Positions 6,001-14,541 of a stretch of 36,809 nt of DNA are shown here, in pieces. Each line of letters starts with the position of its first letter. Positions within the stretch are counted from its first letter, which is position 1. This stretch comes from an uncultured Eubacteriales bacterium (GTDB lineage: Bacteria; Bacillota; Clostridia; Peptostreptococcales; Anaerovoracaceae). The notes under the pieces were generated by a model. It did not search any database and was not told the origin of the DNA. It saw only the letters and a list, made by a program, of their open reading frames with translations. A program made the translations under genes and the position numbers. The stretch covers positions 1-36,809 of the forward strand of contig OMXT01000037.1 in NCBI GenBank assembly GCA_900315125.1, given 5' to 3'.

Positions 6001-7437
6001 TCAGTCGTCCCAGCTGTAGCGAACCACCGGATGACGGGCAGCCTCTACCTCGTCCGGACGGCCGATGGCCGCATGGTGCGGTGCGGAGTGCAGGTTCTCC
6101 GGATGGTCATGAGCTTCCTTATAGATCTCATGCAGGCAGTCCGCGAAGCTGTCAAGCACTTCTCTCGGCTCTGTCTCGCAGGGCTCTACCATCAGCGCCT
6201 CATGGACGATGAGCGGGAAGTACATTGTGGGCGGATGGATGCCGTAGTCCAGCATCGCCTTGGCTACATCCAGAGCGCTGCAGCCTGTCTCATGGAGCAG
6301 GTCAGCGATATCCATGACGAACTCATGCATGCATGTAGTATCGTAAGCCATGGTATAGACGTCGTCCAGCTTCTTCCTCAGGTAGTTTGCATTCAGCACT
6401 GCGTTGGAGGACGCTTCCGGAATGCCCTCCTTGCCAAGGGTCATGATATAGGTCAGGGCCCGGACGATGACCAGGAAGTTTCCGTGGAACATCTTGACAG
6501 CGCCCATGGTCTTGTCTGCAATGGAGTAATGATATCCGTACTCGTCCTCGCGGATGCGATAACCCGGCAGGAAGTCCTTCAGGAAGTCCTTGCATCCTAC
6601 AGGGCCGCTGCCCGGTCCTCCGCCGCCGTGGGGCGTGGAGAATGTCTTGTGCAGGTTGACGTGAACGCAGTCGAATCCCATGTCGCCGGGGCGTACAATG
6701 CCCATGACAGCATTCAGGTTCGCGCCGTCGTAGTAGCACAGGCCGCCTGCCTCGTGGACGATGCGGGTGATCTCTGTGATGTTCTTATCGAAGAGTCCTA
6801 CTGTGTTCGGGTTTGTCAGCATCAGTCCGGCTGTGTCGTCGCCGACCGCTGCCTTCAGCGCTTCCAGGTCAACGCATCCGTCCTCTGCGGAAGGAATGCT
6901 TACGACCTCAAATCCGCACATGGCTGCGCTGGCGGGGTTGGTGCCGTGGGCAGAGTCAGGAACGATGATCTTGTTCCGCTTGGTGTCGCCCCGGTCTGTA
7001 TGGTAGGACTTGATGAGAAGCAGTCCGGTGAATTCGCCGTGGGCGCCTGCAGCCGGCTGGAGGGTAAATTCATCCATGCCGGTGATTTCTGCCAGAGAGT
7101 CCTGCAGCTTCTTCATCACTGCCATGGAACCCTGAACGGTCTTCTCGTTCTGCAGGGGGTGTACCCGGTTAAAGCCGGGCAGGGCGGCAGCTTCTTCATC
7201 CACTTTGGGATTGTATTTCATGGTGCAGGAACCCAGAGGATAGAACCCGTTGTTCACACCGTGAGTACGCTCTGCCAGTTTGGTATAATGTCTGCTGATC
7301 TCGTTCTCAGAAAGCTGGGGCAGATGGGGTGCAGCTGTTCTTGACAGGCTGTCCGGCATCGCTGTTTCAGGAACATCGCATTCCGGGAGAAGAGACAGCT
7401 TGCGGCCTTCAGCGCCGATTTCAAAAATCAATTCCAT
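6001..7437 (-). CDS. gcvPB: Glycine dehydrogenase (decarboxylating) subunit 2
   Basis: 478 residues, the C-terminal half-type subunit of the glycine cleavage P protein. With GcvPA it forms the PLP enzyme that decarboxylates glycine and passes the aminomethyl group to lipoyl-GcvH. The PLP lysine is K264 in HVNLHKTFSTPHGGGGPG, and the Gly-rich loop follows at once. PLGSCTMKYNPK near the N-terminus is also characteristic. The length fits the split two-gene form found in Clostridia and other Firmicutes. The gene begins 3 bases after the gcvPA stop, so translation is probably coupled. Confidence 0.95.
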   Translation of the reverse strand: MELIFEIGAEGRKLSLLPECDVPETAMPDSLSRTAAPHLPQLSENEISRHYTKLAERTHGVNNGFYPLGSCTMKYNPKVDEEAAALPGFNRVHPLQNEKTVQGSMAVMKKLQDSLAEITGMDEFTLQPAAGAHGEFTGLLLIKSYHTDRGDTKRNKIIVPDSAHGTNPASAAMCGFEVVSIPSAEDGCVDLEALKAAVGDDTAGLMLTNPNTVGLFDKNITEITRIVHEAGGLCYYDGANLNAVMGIVRPGDMGFDCVHVNLHKTFSTPHGGGGPGSGPVGCKDFLKDFLPGYRIREDEYGYHYSIADKTMGAVKMFHGNFLVIVRALTYIMTLGKEGIPEASSNAVLNANYLRKKLDDVYTMAYDTTCMHEFVMDIADLLHETGCSALDVAKAMLDYGIHPPTMYFPLIVHEALMVEPCETEPREVLDSFADCLHEIYKEAHDHPENLHSAPHHAAIGRPDEVEAARHPVVRYSWDD

Positions 7438-7440
7438 GGC

Positions 7441-8775
7441 CTATGCCTCCTTTCCGGAAATCAGGTCGGCTGCAATTTCTACAAGCCGGTCGATATCGTT
7501 CTTCGTGTTCATCTCTGTCGCGCACCACAGAACCGCATTGTCCGTGATGGGCAGTCCGCCGAGAATCCCTTCCTCAGCAAGGGCGTCCATCAGTTCCTTG
7601 GATCCGCAGGGGCAGTCTGTGATGAACTCGTTGAAATAATCGTGCTGGTACATGGGCTTGAATCCAGCCTTCTCCAACTCGCCGCACAGATAGTGAGCCT
7701 TGGACATGCTCTGTTTAGCAGCCTCAGCCATTCCGTCCGCGCCCATGGCTGCCATGTAAACGGATGCAGCCAGGCAGCAGAGATCCTGGTTGGAGCAGAT
7801 GTTGGAGCTTGCCTTCTCCCGGCGGATGTGCTGCTCTCTGGCCTGGAGGGTCAGTACGAAGGCACGGTTGCCGTCGTCGTCCCTGGTCTCGCCGACGATT
7901 CTGCCCGGCAGCTTACGCATGTTCTTCTTGGTCGTAGCCATGAATCCTACATAAGGTCCGCCATATGCGATGGGCAGTCCCAGGGGCTGGCCGTCGCCGA
8001 CCGCGATATCCGCGCCGCATTCTGCCGGCGTCTTCATGATGGACAGTGCGATCGGATCCACGCCCATGACGTATTTGGCGCCGTTTGCGTGGGTAATCTC
8101 TCCCAGTTTGACCGCGTCCTCAAAGTTCCCGTAGAAGTTCGGCTGCTGTACGTAGAAGCAGGCTGCCGCGGGATCCTCGGAGAGCATCTTCTGGAGGGCA
8201 TCCGTGTCTGTCAGTCCGTCTTTGGCGGGAACGACCACAAGCTTGGTTCCGGAGCCGAAGCAGTATGTCTTCATGACCTGGATCGTTGCCGGATTGGTTG
8301 TCTCAGAAACATAGGCGACGGTGTGCTTTCTGTCCTTACACATGGGGATGGACTCGGCGGCCGCCGTTGCTCCGTCATAATGAGAAGCGTTGGAAACGTC
8401 CATACCTGTCAGCTCGCAGATCATGGTCTGGAACTCGAATATGGACTGGAGAATGCCCTGGCTGATCTCCGCCTGATAAGGCGTATATGTGGTCAGGAAT
8501 TCTTCCTTGGATGTTACACTCTTTACAATTGCCGGGATATAGTGGTTATATGCGCCGGCGCCCCGGAAAATGGAACGGAAGGTGACATTCTTGTCTGCCA
8601 GATCCTCCATCTCGCGGATGACTTCCATCTCGCTGAGACCGGAGGGCAGGTCGAGAGGCCGCTTCAGTTTCACATCGTCGGGGATACAGGAAAACATATC
8701 CTCAAAGCTCTCGTAACCGGAAGCCTTAAGCATTTCCTCCTGTTCTTTCCTGGTATTTGGTACGTATGAACCCAT
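7441..8775 (-). CDS. gcvPA: Glycine dehydrogenase (decarboxylating) subunit 1
   Basis: 444 residues, N-terminal half-type subunit of glycine cleavage P protein, which pairs with GcvPB. Recognisable blocks include FRGAGAYNHYIPA, TPYQAEISQGILQ and the NASHYDGATAAAE segment. The length agrees with the family. It has the fold-type I aminotransferase layout but lacks the PLP lysine, which is supplied by GcvPB. It lies between gcvH (47-base gap) and gcvPB (3-base gap) in the minus-strand operon. Confidence 0.95.
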   Translation of the reverse strand: MGSYVPNTRKEQEEMLKASGYESFEDMFSCIPDDVKLKRPLDLPSGLSEMEVIREMEDLADKNVTFRSIFRGAGAYNHYIPAIVKSVTSKEEFLTTYTPYQAEISQGILQSIFEFQTMICELTGMDVSNASHYDGATAAAESIPMCKDRKHTVAYVSETTNPATIQVMKTYCFGSGTKLVVVPAKDGLTDTDALQKMLSEDPAAACFYVQQPNFYGNFEDAVKLGEITHANGAKYVMGVDPIALSIMKTPAECGADIAVGDGQPLGLPIAYGGPYVGFMATTKKNMRKLPGRIVGETRDDDGNRAFVLTLQAREQHIRREKASSNICSNQDLCCLAASVYMAAMGADGMAEAAKQSMSKAHYLCGELEKAGFKPMYQHDYFNEFITDCPCGSKELMDALAEEGILGGLPITDNAVLWCATEMNTKNDIDRLVEIAADLISGKEA

Positions 8776-8822
8776 TCATTTCACCTCTGTTTATGATGCA
8801 TTGCGCTTGCTTGTCCCACGGA

Positions 8823-9197
8823 TTATTCTTCGCCCAGGCTGGCTACGAATTCCTTATAAGCAGCCTCGTCCATCAGCTCTTCCTTGTCGGTGATGTTCTC
8901 GACCTTGACGAACCATGCCTCATAGGGTTCCTCGTTGATCTTTTCCGGAGCATCCAGCAGTTCCTCGTTGATTTCTGCAACGGTTCCGGTAACAGGGGAG
9001 TAAACGTCGGAAACTGCCTTGACGGATTCTACGTCAGAGAAGGGCTCGCCTGCGGTAACGTCGTCTCCCTCTTCCGGCAGGTTAACGAAGACCAGACCGC
9101 CCAGCTCGTTCTGCGCATAGTCTGTCAGTCCAACAGTAGCAGTAGTGTCATCGATCATGTTTACCCATTCGTGGGATTTGGAAAAAAGCAGTGCCAT
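8823..9197 (-). CDS. gcvH: Glycine cleavage system H protein
   Basis: 124-residue lipoyl carrier that shuttles the aminomethyl group between P, T and L proteins. The lipoylated lysine is K60 in [20 protein letters not shown] near the N-terminus and the C-terminal YEAWFVKV block are typical. The start at 9197 is chosen because AAGGAGG lies at the right distance, although the frame is open to 9290. No lipoate ligase gene is visible in the window, so lipoylation must be encoded elsewhere. Confidence 0.95.
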   Translation of the reverse strand: MALLFSKSHEWVNMIDDTTATVGLTDYAQNELGGLVFVNLPEEGDDVTAGEPFSDVESVKAVSDVYSPVTGTVAEINEELLDAPEKINEEPYEAWFVKVENITDKEELMDEAAYKEFVASLGEE

Positions 9198-9243
9198 TTG
9201 ATTGTACCTCCTTAATGTACATTGATTATTCAGATTCAGTAAC

Positions 9244-9279
9244 TGCCGGCAGGATCTATGCTGCCCGGTCCTGCCGGCA
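9244..9279. other. Intercistronic hairpin between gcvT and gcvH
   Basis: TGCCGGCAGGA and TCCTGCCGGCA form a perfect 11-bp stem around a 14-base loop in the gcvT-gcvH spacer. No T run follows on the minus strand. It probably tunes mRNA stability or ribosome flow. Confidence 0.6.
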
Positions 9280-9309
9280 CGTTTAAACAATTAGTATTGC
9301 TTCTGCGGA

Positions 9310-10410
9310 TTATTCCGCTCTTTTATAGAACTGAGACTTGACCATCTTGGCCTTGACCATGCGGCCGCGAACGTCGACTTCTACTTCCTCGCCCAGTTCT
9401 CTCTGGTCTGCGTCGATCAGTGCGCAGGCACAGGCCTTCTTGATATACGGGCACATCGTTCCAGATGTGGTTACGCCGATCTTCTTGCCGTTGCGATAAA
9501 CATCCATGTGCTCGCGGATGATGCCGCGGCCGGTAACTTCCAGGCCCACCTTCTTGCGTGTCGGCGGTGTCTTGACAGCGATGGCGTCCTTGCCGATGAA
9601 CTCCGGCTTGTCCATCTTGACGAAGATTGACAGCAGCGCTTCCTTCGGTGTGATGGTGTCGTCCATCTCATGTCCGTAGAGAGGCATGCCTGCTTCCAGA
9701 CGGAGCGTATCCCTTGCGCCCAGTCCGCAGGGGATCAGACCCTCGTCTGAGCCTGCTTCCATCAGCGCTTCCCAGATCTCGGGCGCCTTGTCCATGGGCA
9801 TGTAGATTTCCACGCCGTCTTCGCCGGTATAACCGGTGGTGGAGATCATGACCTTGGTTCCGCACATATCGTTGTCATATGTTGCGGCATAATATTCTGT
9901 GGGGATAGACTCCTCAGCAACGAGCTTGCGCAGGATCTGCTTGGCAAGAGGTCCCTGCAGTGCGATCTGGCCGATGGTGTCGGAGATGTCCTCGAATACG
10001 ACATCGCCGATCTGGTGAGCCTTGACCCATGCGAAATCCTTGTCCTTATTCGCAGCGTTGACTACCATCAGGAAGTCCTCTGCGCTTCTTCTGTAAACGA
10101 TCAGATCGTCGACTACGCCGCCCTCTTCATTGCACATGGGGCTGTAACGTGCCTGGCCGTCCTTCATCCCGGTGTAATCGTTTGTCAGCAGGTGATTGAG
10201 GTTCTTCTCCGCGTCCGGACCCTTACAGGTGATCTCACCCATGTGGGACACATCGAACATGCCCGCCTTGGTGCGGACTGCCATGTGCTCCGCAATTACG
10301 CCTGCCTTGTACTGTACCGGCATCTCCCAGCCTGCAAACGGCACCATTTTCCCGCCATATTTAATGTGGGTATCGTGAAGTGACGTCATCTTGAGATTCT
10401 CTTCTGACAT
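9310..10410 (-). CDS. gcvT: Glycine cleavage system T protein (aminomethyltransferase)
   Basis: 366 residues. It releases ammonia from aminomethyl-lipoyl-GcvH and transfers the one-carbon unit to tetrahydrofolate. The N-terminal block [20 protein letters not shown], then [10 protein letters not shown], and [18 protein letters not shown] are diagnostic. The start at 10410 is preferred: AAAGGAGAAGGGAGAACC is just upstream and the length is normal, whereas the 15 extra residues up to 10455 are not family-like. It is first in the operon, about 50 bases after the riboswitch terminator. Confidence 0.95.
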   Translation of the reverse strand: MSEENLKMTSLHDTHIKYGGKMVPFAGWEMPVQYKAGVIAEHMAVRTKAGMFDVSHMGEITCKGPDAEKNLNHLLTNDYTGMKDGQARYSPMCNEEGGVVDDLIVYRRSAEDFLMVVNAANKDKDFAWVKAHQIGDVVFEDISDTIGQIALQGPLAKQILRKLVAEESIPTEYYAATYDNDMCGTKVMISTTGYTGEDGVEIYMPMDKAPEIWEALMEAGSDEGLIPCGLGARDTLRLEAGMPLYGHEMDDTITPKEALLSIFVKMDKPEFIGKDAIAVKTPPTRKKVGLEVTGRGIIREHMDVYRNGKKIGVTTSGTMCPYIKKACACALIDADQRELGEEVEVDVRGRMVKAKMVKSQFYKRAE

Positions 10411-10457
10411 TTTGGTTCTCCCTTCTCCTTTATTACTCTGAGACTGATGAAACAACT

Positions 10458-10504
10458 AAAAAAGCGCATGGAAAAAAGCCTTTCTGAAAAAGCTCTCCAT
10501 GTGC
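10458..10504 (-). terminator. Riboswitch-linked terminator before gcvT
   Basis: On the minus strand GCACATGGA (10496-10504) pairs with TCCATGCGC (10464-10472) with one mismatch, an inner AGC/GCT pairing extends it, and six T follow (10458-10463). It lies at the 3' edge of the second glycine aptamer, so it is the expected expression platform. Confidence 0.8.
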
Positions 10505-10675
10505 CCCTGTCCTGTTACCTGAAAGATTGATCCTCTTCGGTGCTTTGGAAACATAATGCCTCCTCGCTCTCCAGGGTTCCGTCCGAATCCAGTCCTTTTG
10601 CCTGAGAGTTTATCGCTCTAGCACCTTCGGCTCCGTTCCGCTCTGCAGGGAGCGGTCCGGTCTCTCCCAGATCCA
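10505..10675 (-). ncRNA. Tandem glycine riboswitch
   Basis: Read on the minus strand, aptamer 1 shows GGAGAGACCGG, then CCGAAGGTGC and AAACTCTCAGGCAAAAGG. Aptamer 2 shows CCCTGGAGAGCGAGG, GCACCGAAGAGG and TCTTTCAGGTAACAGG. These are the conserved cores of the gcvT-type glycine aptamer, here in the classic two-aptamer arrangement. The P1 stem of aptamer 2 (CCCTG/CAGGG) closes beside the terminator. In known systems glycine binding permits expression of glycine cleavage genes; the ON behaviour here is inferred. Confidence 0.95.
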
Positions 10676-10697
10676 TCAGCCGGAATAATATATTCCT

Positions 10698-10726
10698 ATA
10701 ATATCATAGGAAAAAATACAGGTCAA
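10698..10726 (-). promoter_or_regulatory. Promoter of the gcv operon
   Basis: On the minus strand TTGACC (10721-10726), a 17-base spacer and TATTAT (10698-10703), immediately before the riboswitch. Confidence 0.8.
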
Positions 10727-10780
10727 TGTTTTTCACTAAATGCGAGTGAAGATTCAGAAAATTTCCTGAACCGATGGCGG

Positions 10781-10809
10781 TTCCATCTGTGCTCCGGACA
10801 TGGTACAAT
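10781..10809 (+). promoter_or_regulatory. Probable promoter of exoA
   Basis: TTCCAT (10781-10786), 17 bases, TACAAT (10804-10809); 37 bases before the exoA ATG. The -35 is weak. Confidence 0.5.
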
Positions 10810-10846
10810 ATCAACAATAATGTCCATAATAAAGGAGGAATTTTCT

Positions 10847-11599
10847 ATGCGGCTTATTTCATGGAATGTCAACGGCCTTCGCGCCTGCCTTAAGAAGGGC
10901 TTTCAAGAGAGCGTGCGGGGGCTGGATCCCGATATTATTTCTATCCAGGAGACCAAGATGCAGCCGGGGCAGGCGGAGGTGGATCTTCCGGAGTACACGG
11001 AGTATTTCTGCAGCGCGGAGAAGAAGGGCTATTCGGGGACTGCTGTTTTTACAAAGCCTGTACCGGACAGTGTCCAGTATAACTTCGGCTCCCACCAGGA
11101 TGAAGGCAGGGGCATCATCTGCAGCTATCCCGGATTTTATCTTGTCAACGTCTATGTCCCCAATGCCCAGAACGAACTGAAGCGGATCGATTACCGCATG
11201 GAATGGGAAGATGATTTCCGGATTTTCGTAACGGAACTGGATAAGGAGAAGCCGGTGATCATCTGCGGCGACATGAACGTGGCACACGAGGAGATCGACC
11301 TGAAAAACCCTAAGACGAACCGGGGCAACGCAGGCTTTTCCGATCAGGAGCGGGGGAAGATGACCGAGCTCCTTGACGCAGGATTTACGGATACCTTCCG
11401 CTATCTCTATCCGGATGTGACCGGGATCTACAGCTGGTGGTCCTACCGGTTTAACGCCCGGAAGAACAACGCGGGATGGCGCATCGACTATTTCATCGTC
11501 AGCAACCGGCTGGCAGACCGGATCGTGGACGCAAAGATCCATACGGATATCATGGGAAGCGATCACTGCCCCGTGGAACTGGAGATCGATCTGGACTAG
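10847..11599 (+). CDS. exoA: Exodeoxyribonuclease III / AP endonuclease
   Basis: 250-residue Xth-family enzyme of base-excision repair that cuts at abasic sites and has 3'-5' exonuclease and 3'-phosphatase activities. Catalytic residues can be followed: N7 in SWNVNG, E35 in QETK, D142 and N144 in CGDMNVAH, and D239/H240 in GSDHCPVE. The length is typical of the ExoA group. The start at 10847 is chosen because AAAGGAGG lies 8 bases upstream; an in-frame ATG at 10820 has no ribosome binding site. It is monocistronic, divergent from the gcv operon. Confidence 0.93.
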   Translation: MRLISWNVNGLRACLKKGFQESVRGLDPDIISIQETKMQPGQAEVDLPEYTEYFCSAEKKGYSGTAVFTKPVPDSVQYNFGSHQDEGRGIICSYPGFYLVNVYVPNAQNELKRIDYRMEWEDDFRIFVTELDKEKPVIICGDMNVAHEEIDLKNPKTNRGNAGFSDQERGKMTELLDAGFTDTFRYLYPDVTGIYSWWSYRFNARKNNAGWRIDYFIVSNRLADRIVDAKIHTDIMGSDHCPVELEIDLD

Positions 11600-11624
11600 G
11601 GGCGGTCAGGACTTTGTTCCTGCG

Positions 11625-11690
11625 TTAAGTAATACTTAATATGAACTGAAGAATCCTGCGTTTTACTTCATCCATGACACCATATACAAT
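11625..11690 (+). promoter_or_regulatory. Promoter and nearby palindrome before the EamA transporter
   Basis: TTTACT (11662-11667), 17 bases, TACAAT (11685-11690). Upstream, TTAAGTA and TACTTAA around a single A (11625-11639) form a perfect 15-base palindrome that could be an operator; no regulator is known for it. Confidence 0.45.
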
Positions 11691-11717
11691 GGAATTGTCA
11701 GAGAAAGGATGGAGACT

Positions 11718-12683
11718 ATGGATACGCAGAAAAGCAGCAGAGGTTATCTGATGATCTTCGGGGCGGGGTGTCTTTGGGGAATGATCGGTTTTTTCGTGAA
11801 ACACCTGAGCGCGCTGGGAGCAGATCCCGGGAGCATCGCCTTCGTCCGTCTTTTTACGGCGGCGCTGATCCTGCTGGGCATATTTACCGTCTCGGGCAGG
11901 CTGTCCTGCCTGCGGATCGACGGGCAGAGCCTCTTCTTCTGCGCTCTCCTGGGGGTGCTGACCCAGGGCATGTTCAATTATTTCTATAATTCCGCCATCC
12001 TGTCCGTGGGCGTTGCCACGGCGGCGATCCTTCTCTATATTTCACCGGTTTTCGTGTGCATCATGTCTGTGATGTTCTTTCGGGAGCATATGGGAGCATG
12101 TAAATGCGCCGCGCTGTTCATGAATCTCCTTGGCTGCGTCATGGTCGTTACAGACGGCGATCTGTCCCGGCTGGGAGCGAGCCGGATCGGCATTCTTCTC
12201 GGGGTGGGAGCAGCTTTTACTTACAGCCTCTGCGCGATCATCGGAAGAGTCGCCGCGGATCGGCTGGAGCCGGGAGCAGTGGCATTCTACGGGCTTCTGT
12301 TCGGGAGCATCACCATGGCGGTGATCGCCCGGCCCTGGGACACGCTGCCGGGAGTTATTTCAGTGCGGTTTGTGATCTATGCCGTCGGCTTCGGTCTGAT
12401 CAGCACCGTCTGCGCCTATCTGCTGTATTTCAGCGGGATCAGCCGGGTGCGGGAGATCTCCCGGGTGCCGGTGATCGCTTCTGTTGAGGTGCTCGTCTCT
12501 GCACTTGTCGGCATGCTGGTCTTCTCTGAGAAGGCCGGATGGATAAAAATTACAGGGGTTGCCGTGATTCTCCTTTCCATTGTACTGATCAACGTGCAGT
12601 GGAAGGGCCGGCGGCCCGGAAAGAGGTTTGGAGGTGCTGCGGGCAGCGCTGAAAATCTTCTTCTAAATGGGCCCGATCTGTAG
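11718..12683 (+). CDS. EamA/DMT-superfamily transporter
   Basis: 321-residue membrane protein of the drug/metabolite transporter (EamA, formerly DUF6) superfamily, with about ten hydrophobic helices in two repeated halves. The first half opens with GAGCLWGMIGFFVKHL and the second with GVGAAFTYSLCAIIGR, the usual start of each EamA repeat. The C-terminal tail is basic (WKGRRPGKR). Substrate cannot be predicted. AAAGGATGGAG is placed correctly for the ATG at 11718; the ATG at 11709 overlaps that element. It may share a transcript with the metallophosphoesterase gene 12 bases downstream, although that gene also has a promoter-like sequence. Confidence 0.85.
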   Translation: MDTQKSSRGYLMIFGAGCLWGMIGFFVKHLSALGADPGSIAFVRLFTAALILLGIFTVSGRLSCLRIDGQSLFFCALLGVLTQGMFNYFYNSAILSVGVATAAILLYISPVFVCIMSVMFFREHMGACKCAALFMNLLGCVMVVTDGDLSRLGASRIGILLGVGAAFTYSLCAIIGRVAADRLEPGAVAFYGLLFGSITMAVIARPWDTLPGVISVRFVIYAVGFGLISTVCAYLLYFSGISRVREISRVPVIASVEVLVSALVGMLVFSEKAGWIKITGVAVILLSIVLINVQWKGRRPGKRFGGAAGSAENLLLNGPDL

Positions 12684-12689
12684 TACAAT
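12661..12689 (+). promoter_or_regulatory. Promoter predicting a leaderless mRNA
   Basis: TTCTAA (12661-12666), 17 bases, TACAAT (12684-12689). The A of the next start codon lies exactly 7 bases after the -10, and no Shine-Dalgarno sequence precedes it. Confidence 0.45.
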
Positions 12690-12695
12690 GTCAGC

Positions 12696-13601
12696 ATGAA
12701 GAAAAGAAACAGAAATCTGATGTGCGCCTGCGGCGCCGCCGTAACGGCGGGAGCAGTGTGCGGAGCAGCCTCTCTGCTGCGATGGAATAATAAATCAATC
12801 GTTACAACAGAATATGAAATTGGGTCGCCGAGGGTGCCGGAGGCTTTTGACGGTTTCCGGATCGTTCAGGTATCCGACCTGCAGAGTGAATATTTCGGTC
12901 TGTCCCAGAGCAGTCTGCTGCGGGCGGTCAGAAACGGGGATCCGGATATCATCGTCATTACTGGAGATCTGATCGACCGCAATCATACGGATTATATGGC
13001 GGCCTATCAGGCGGTATCCGGCCTGGTCCGCATCGCGCCCGTTTATTATGTGAACGGAAATCATGAATATGTTCTGCCGGACCGCAAGCTGCTGCCTTTC
13101 TTCGGTAAAATGAGAGACCTGGGTGTTCACATGATGCTGGATGAGGGAGAAGAGATCCGCCGTGGAGATTCCCATATTAATATTGCGGGACTTTCTGAGA
13201 ACAGCGTGTTTGCCGCGAAGGAAGCCGGACAGGAGCTGGGGGTCACCTTTGAATATACGGAGCTGATCCAGCGGATGAAGGAGGTCCTAGAGAAGACGGA
13301 TGGGGAATACAGCATTCTTCTTACCCACGAGCCTCAGTATCTGGAACAGTATGCAAGGCTGGAGCCGGACCTGATCTTCTGCGGTCATGCCCATGGAGGC
13401 CAGTTCAGGCTGCCGGGCGGCCAGGGCCTGTTTGCGCCGGGTCAGGGCCCGCTGCCGAAACTGACCAGCGGCGTCCACCAGATGGGCAGAACGCAGATGG
13501 TGATCAGCAGGGGACTGGGCAACAGCATATTCCCCTGGCGGCTGAACAACCGGCCGGAAATTGTTGCAGCGGTGCTGCGGAGCAGTGAAGACGAGGATTG
13601 A
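12696..13601 (+). CDS. Metallophosphoesterase, YaeI/YkuE type
   Basis: 301-residue calcineurin-like phosphoesterase with an N-terminal hydrophobic anchor (residues about 8-28), so it probably acts at or outside the membrane. The metal and active-site motifs are SDLQ (D61), TGDLID, NGNHEY, THEP and CGHAHGGQ. The first motif is normally DxH; here the histidine is Q63, which removes one usual metal ligand. Relatives hydrolyse phosphodiesters, including UDP-2,3-diacylglucosamine in YaeI-type enzymes, but the substrate here is unknown. It starts 12 bases after the EamA stop without a ribosome binding site. Confidence 0.85.
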   Translation: MKKRNRNLMCACGAAVTAGAVCGAASLLRWNNKSIVTTEYEIGSPRVPEAFDGFRIVQVSDLQSEYFGLSQSSLLRAVRNGDPDIIVITGDLIDRNHTDYMAAYQAVSGLVRIAPVYYVNGNHEYVLPDRKLLPFFGKMRDLGVHMMLDEGEEIRRGDSHINIAGLSENSVFAAKEAGQELGVTFEYTELIQRMKEVLEKTDGEYSILLTHEPQYLEQYARLEPDLIFCGHAHGGQFRLPGGQGLFAPGQGPLPKLTSGVHQMGRTQMVISRGLGNSIFPWRLNNRPEIVAAVLRSSEDED

Positions 13602-13645
13602 TTTTTTGTGCGTTTCCTGGAATGCACCAGGATACAGCTTACGAA

Positions 13646-13690
13646 AACGCCTCAGGGAATAAACTTTTAATTTCCCGGGACGTTTTTTCT
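13646..13690 (+). terminator. Terminator after the metallophosphoesterase gene
   Basis: Outer arms AACG (13646-13649) and CGTT (13681-13684) and inner arms GGGAA/TTCCC form an imperfect hairpin followed by TTTTTT. Confidence 0.55.
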
Positions 13691-13702
13691 TTCTCTATGC
13701 GA

Positions 13703-13731
13703 TTGACAATATATGGTAATAATGATAAAGT
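13703..13731 (+). promoter_or_regulatory. Promoter of the PC4-like gene
   Basis: TTGACA (13703-13708), 17 bases, TAAAGT (13726-13731), about 90 bases before the ATG. Confidence 0.65.
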
Positions 13732-13820
13732 CTCCTACAAAAGGGGACGGGCAGCAGGGGCTGCCCGACAGAGGCGACCGGCGGATTCGCCGGCGCTGTT
13801 GACTGGAAGGAGGAGACATT

Positions 13821-14459
13821 ATGGCCAGCAGCAATGACAGGGATTTTACGTTTGAGATCGTAGATCACATAGGGACTATTTCCAGGGGGAAGAACGGGTG
13901 GAACAAGGAACTGAACCTGATCCGGTGGAACAACCAGAACTCGCCCAAGTTTGACATCAGGGCATGGCCGGAGGATCATGAGCACATGGGCAGGGGCGTC
14001 ACCCTCTATGCAGACGAGATCCGGGAACTGTTTGCCGTGTATATGAAGTGGAAGAATCGCAGAACCGTAGAGGAAGCGAAACGGGAGGAACAGCGGAGAA
14101 ATGACAGCTACCGCAGGCAGCGGGAGGAAATACAGAACCGCAGCGGAGCAGTGGTTGATTTCTCGGAGGACGAGGCGAAATCAACGGGAATGGCAGAGAG
14201 CAGAGAGAAGATGGAAGATGCCCAGGCGGCGCCTGCCGCAGCAGCTGCAAGTGTAGCTGAGGCTGTCGCAGAAAATTCTGCCTTAGAAAGTGCTGGAGCA
14301 GAAGATGCTGCCTTAGAAAATGCTGACGCGGGCAGCGGGAGTGCTTCGGAAAATAAGCCGGAAAGCACAGAAGAGGATAGTACGGGAGCGATTCCCTATG
14401 CATCCCTTGCGGACAGCGGCGCTGCAGACTCGCTGGTGGCAGAGGAAGTGCCGTTTTGA
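13821..14459 (+). CDS. PC4/YdbC-type ssDNA-binding protein with SSB-like C-terminal tip
   Basis: 212 residues. The first 75 or so match the bacterial PC4 (YdbC) fold that binds single-stranded DNA: FEIVDHIGTISRG, WNKELNLIRWN, KFDIRAWPEDHEHMGRGV. A charged helix (about 75-100) follows, then a long Ala/Glu/Ser-rich, probably disordered tail. The last residues are VAEEVPF. This resembles the acidic DDDIPF-type tip with which SSB recruits replication and repair proteins. Typical YdbC proteins are only the PC4 domain, so the tail is an unusual addition. GGAAGGAGG lies before the ATG and the gene stands alone behind its own promoter. I infer a genome-maintenance role; the tip function is untested. 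Confidence 0.85.
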   Translation: MASSNDRDFTFEIVDHIGTISRGKNGWNKELNLIRWNNQNSPKFDIRAWPEDHEHMGRGVTLYADEIRELFAVYMKWKNRRTVEEAKREEQRRNDSYRRQREEIQNRSGAVVDFSEDEAKSTGMAESREKMEDAQAAPAAAAASVAEAVAENSALESAGAEDAALENADAGSGSASENKPESTEEDSTGAIPYASLADSGAADSLVAEEVPF

Positions 14460-14470
14460 TCATTAACGAT

Positions 14471-14505
14471 GGGGCTGTCTCGGAATGGCGGGGCAGTCCC
14501 TTCTT
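14471..14505 (+). terminator. Possible weak terminator after the PC4-like gene
   Basis: GGGGCTG (14471-14477) and CAGTCCC (14494-14500) pair with one G-U wobble, then TTCTT. A short, imperfect T run makes this uncertain. Confidence 0.35.
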
Positions 14506-14541
14506 AACAGCAGTAATAATATTCCCTCGCTATTTACAAGC

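Noticed and set aside
10411-10455. N-terminal extension of GcvT
   Set aside because: The extra 15 residues read through the ribosome binding site region and end against the riboswitch terminator; the ATG at 10410 has a good site and normal family length.
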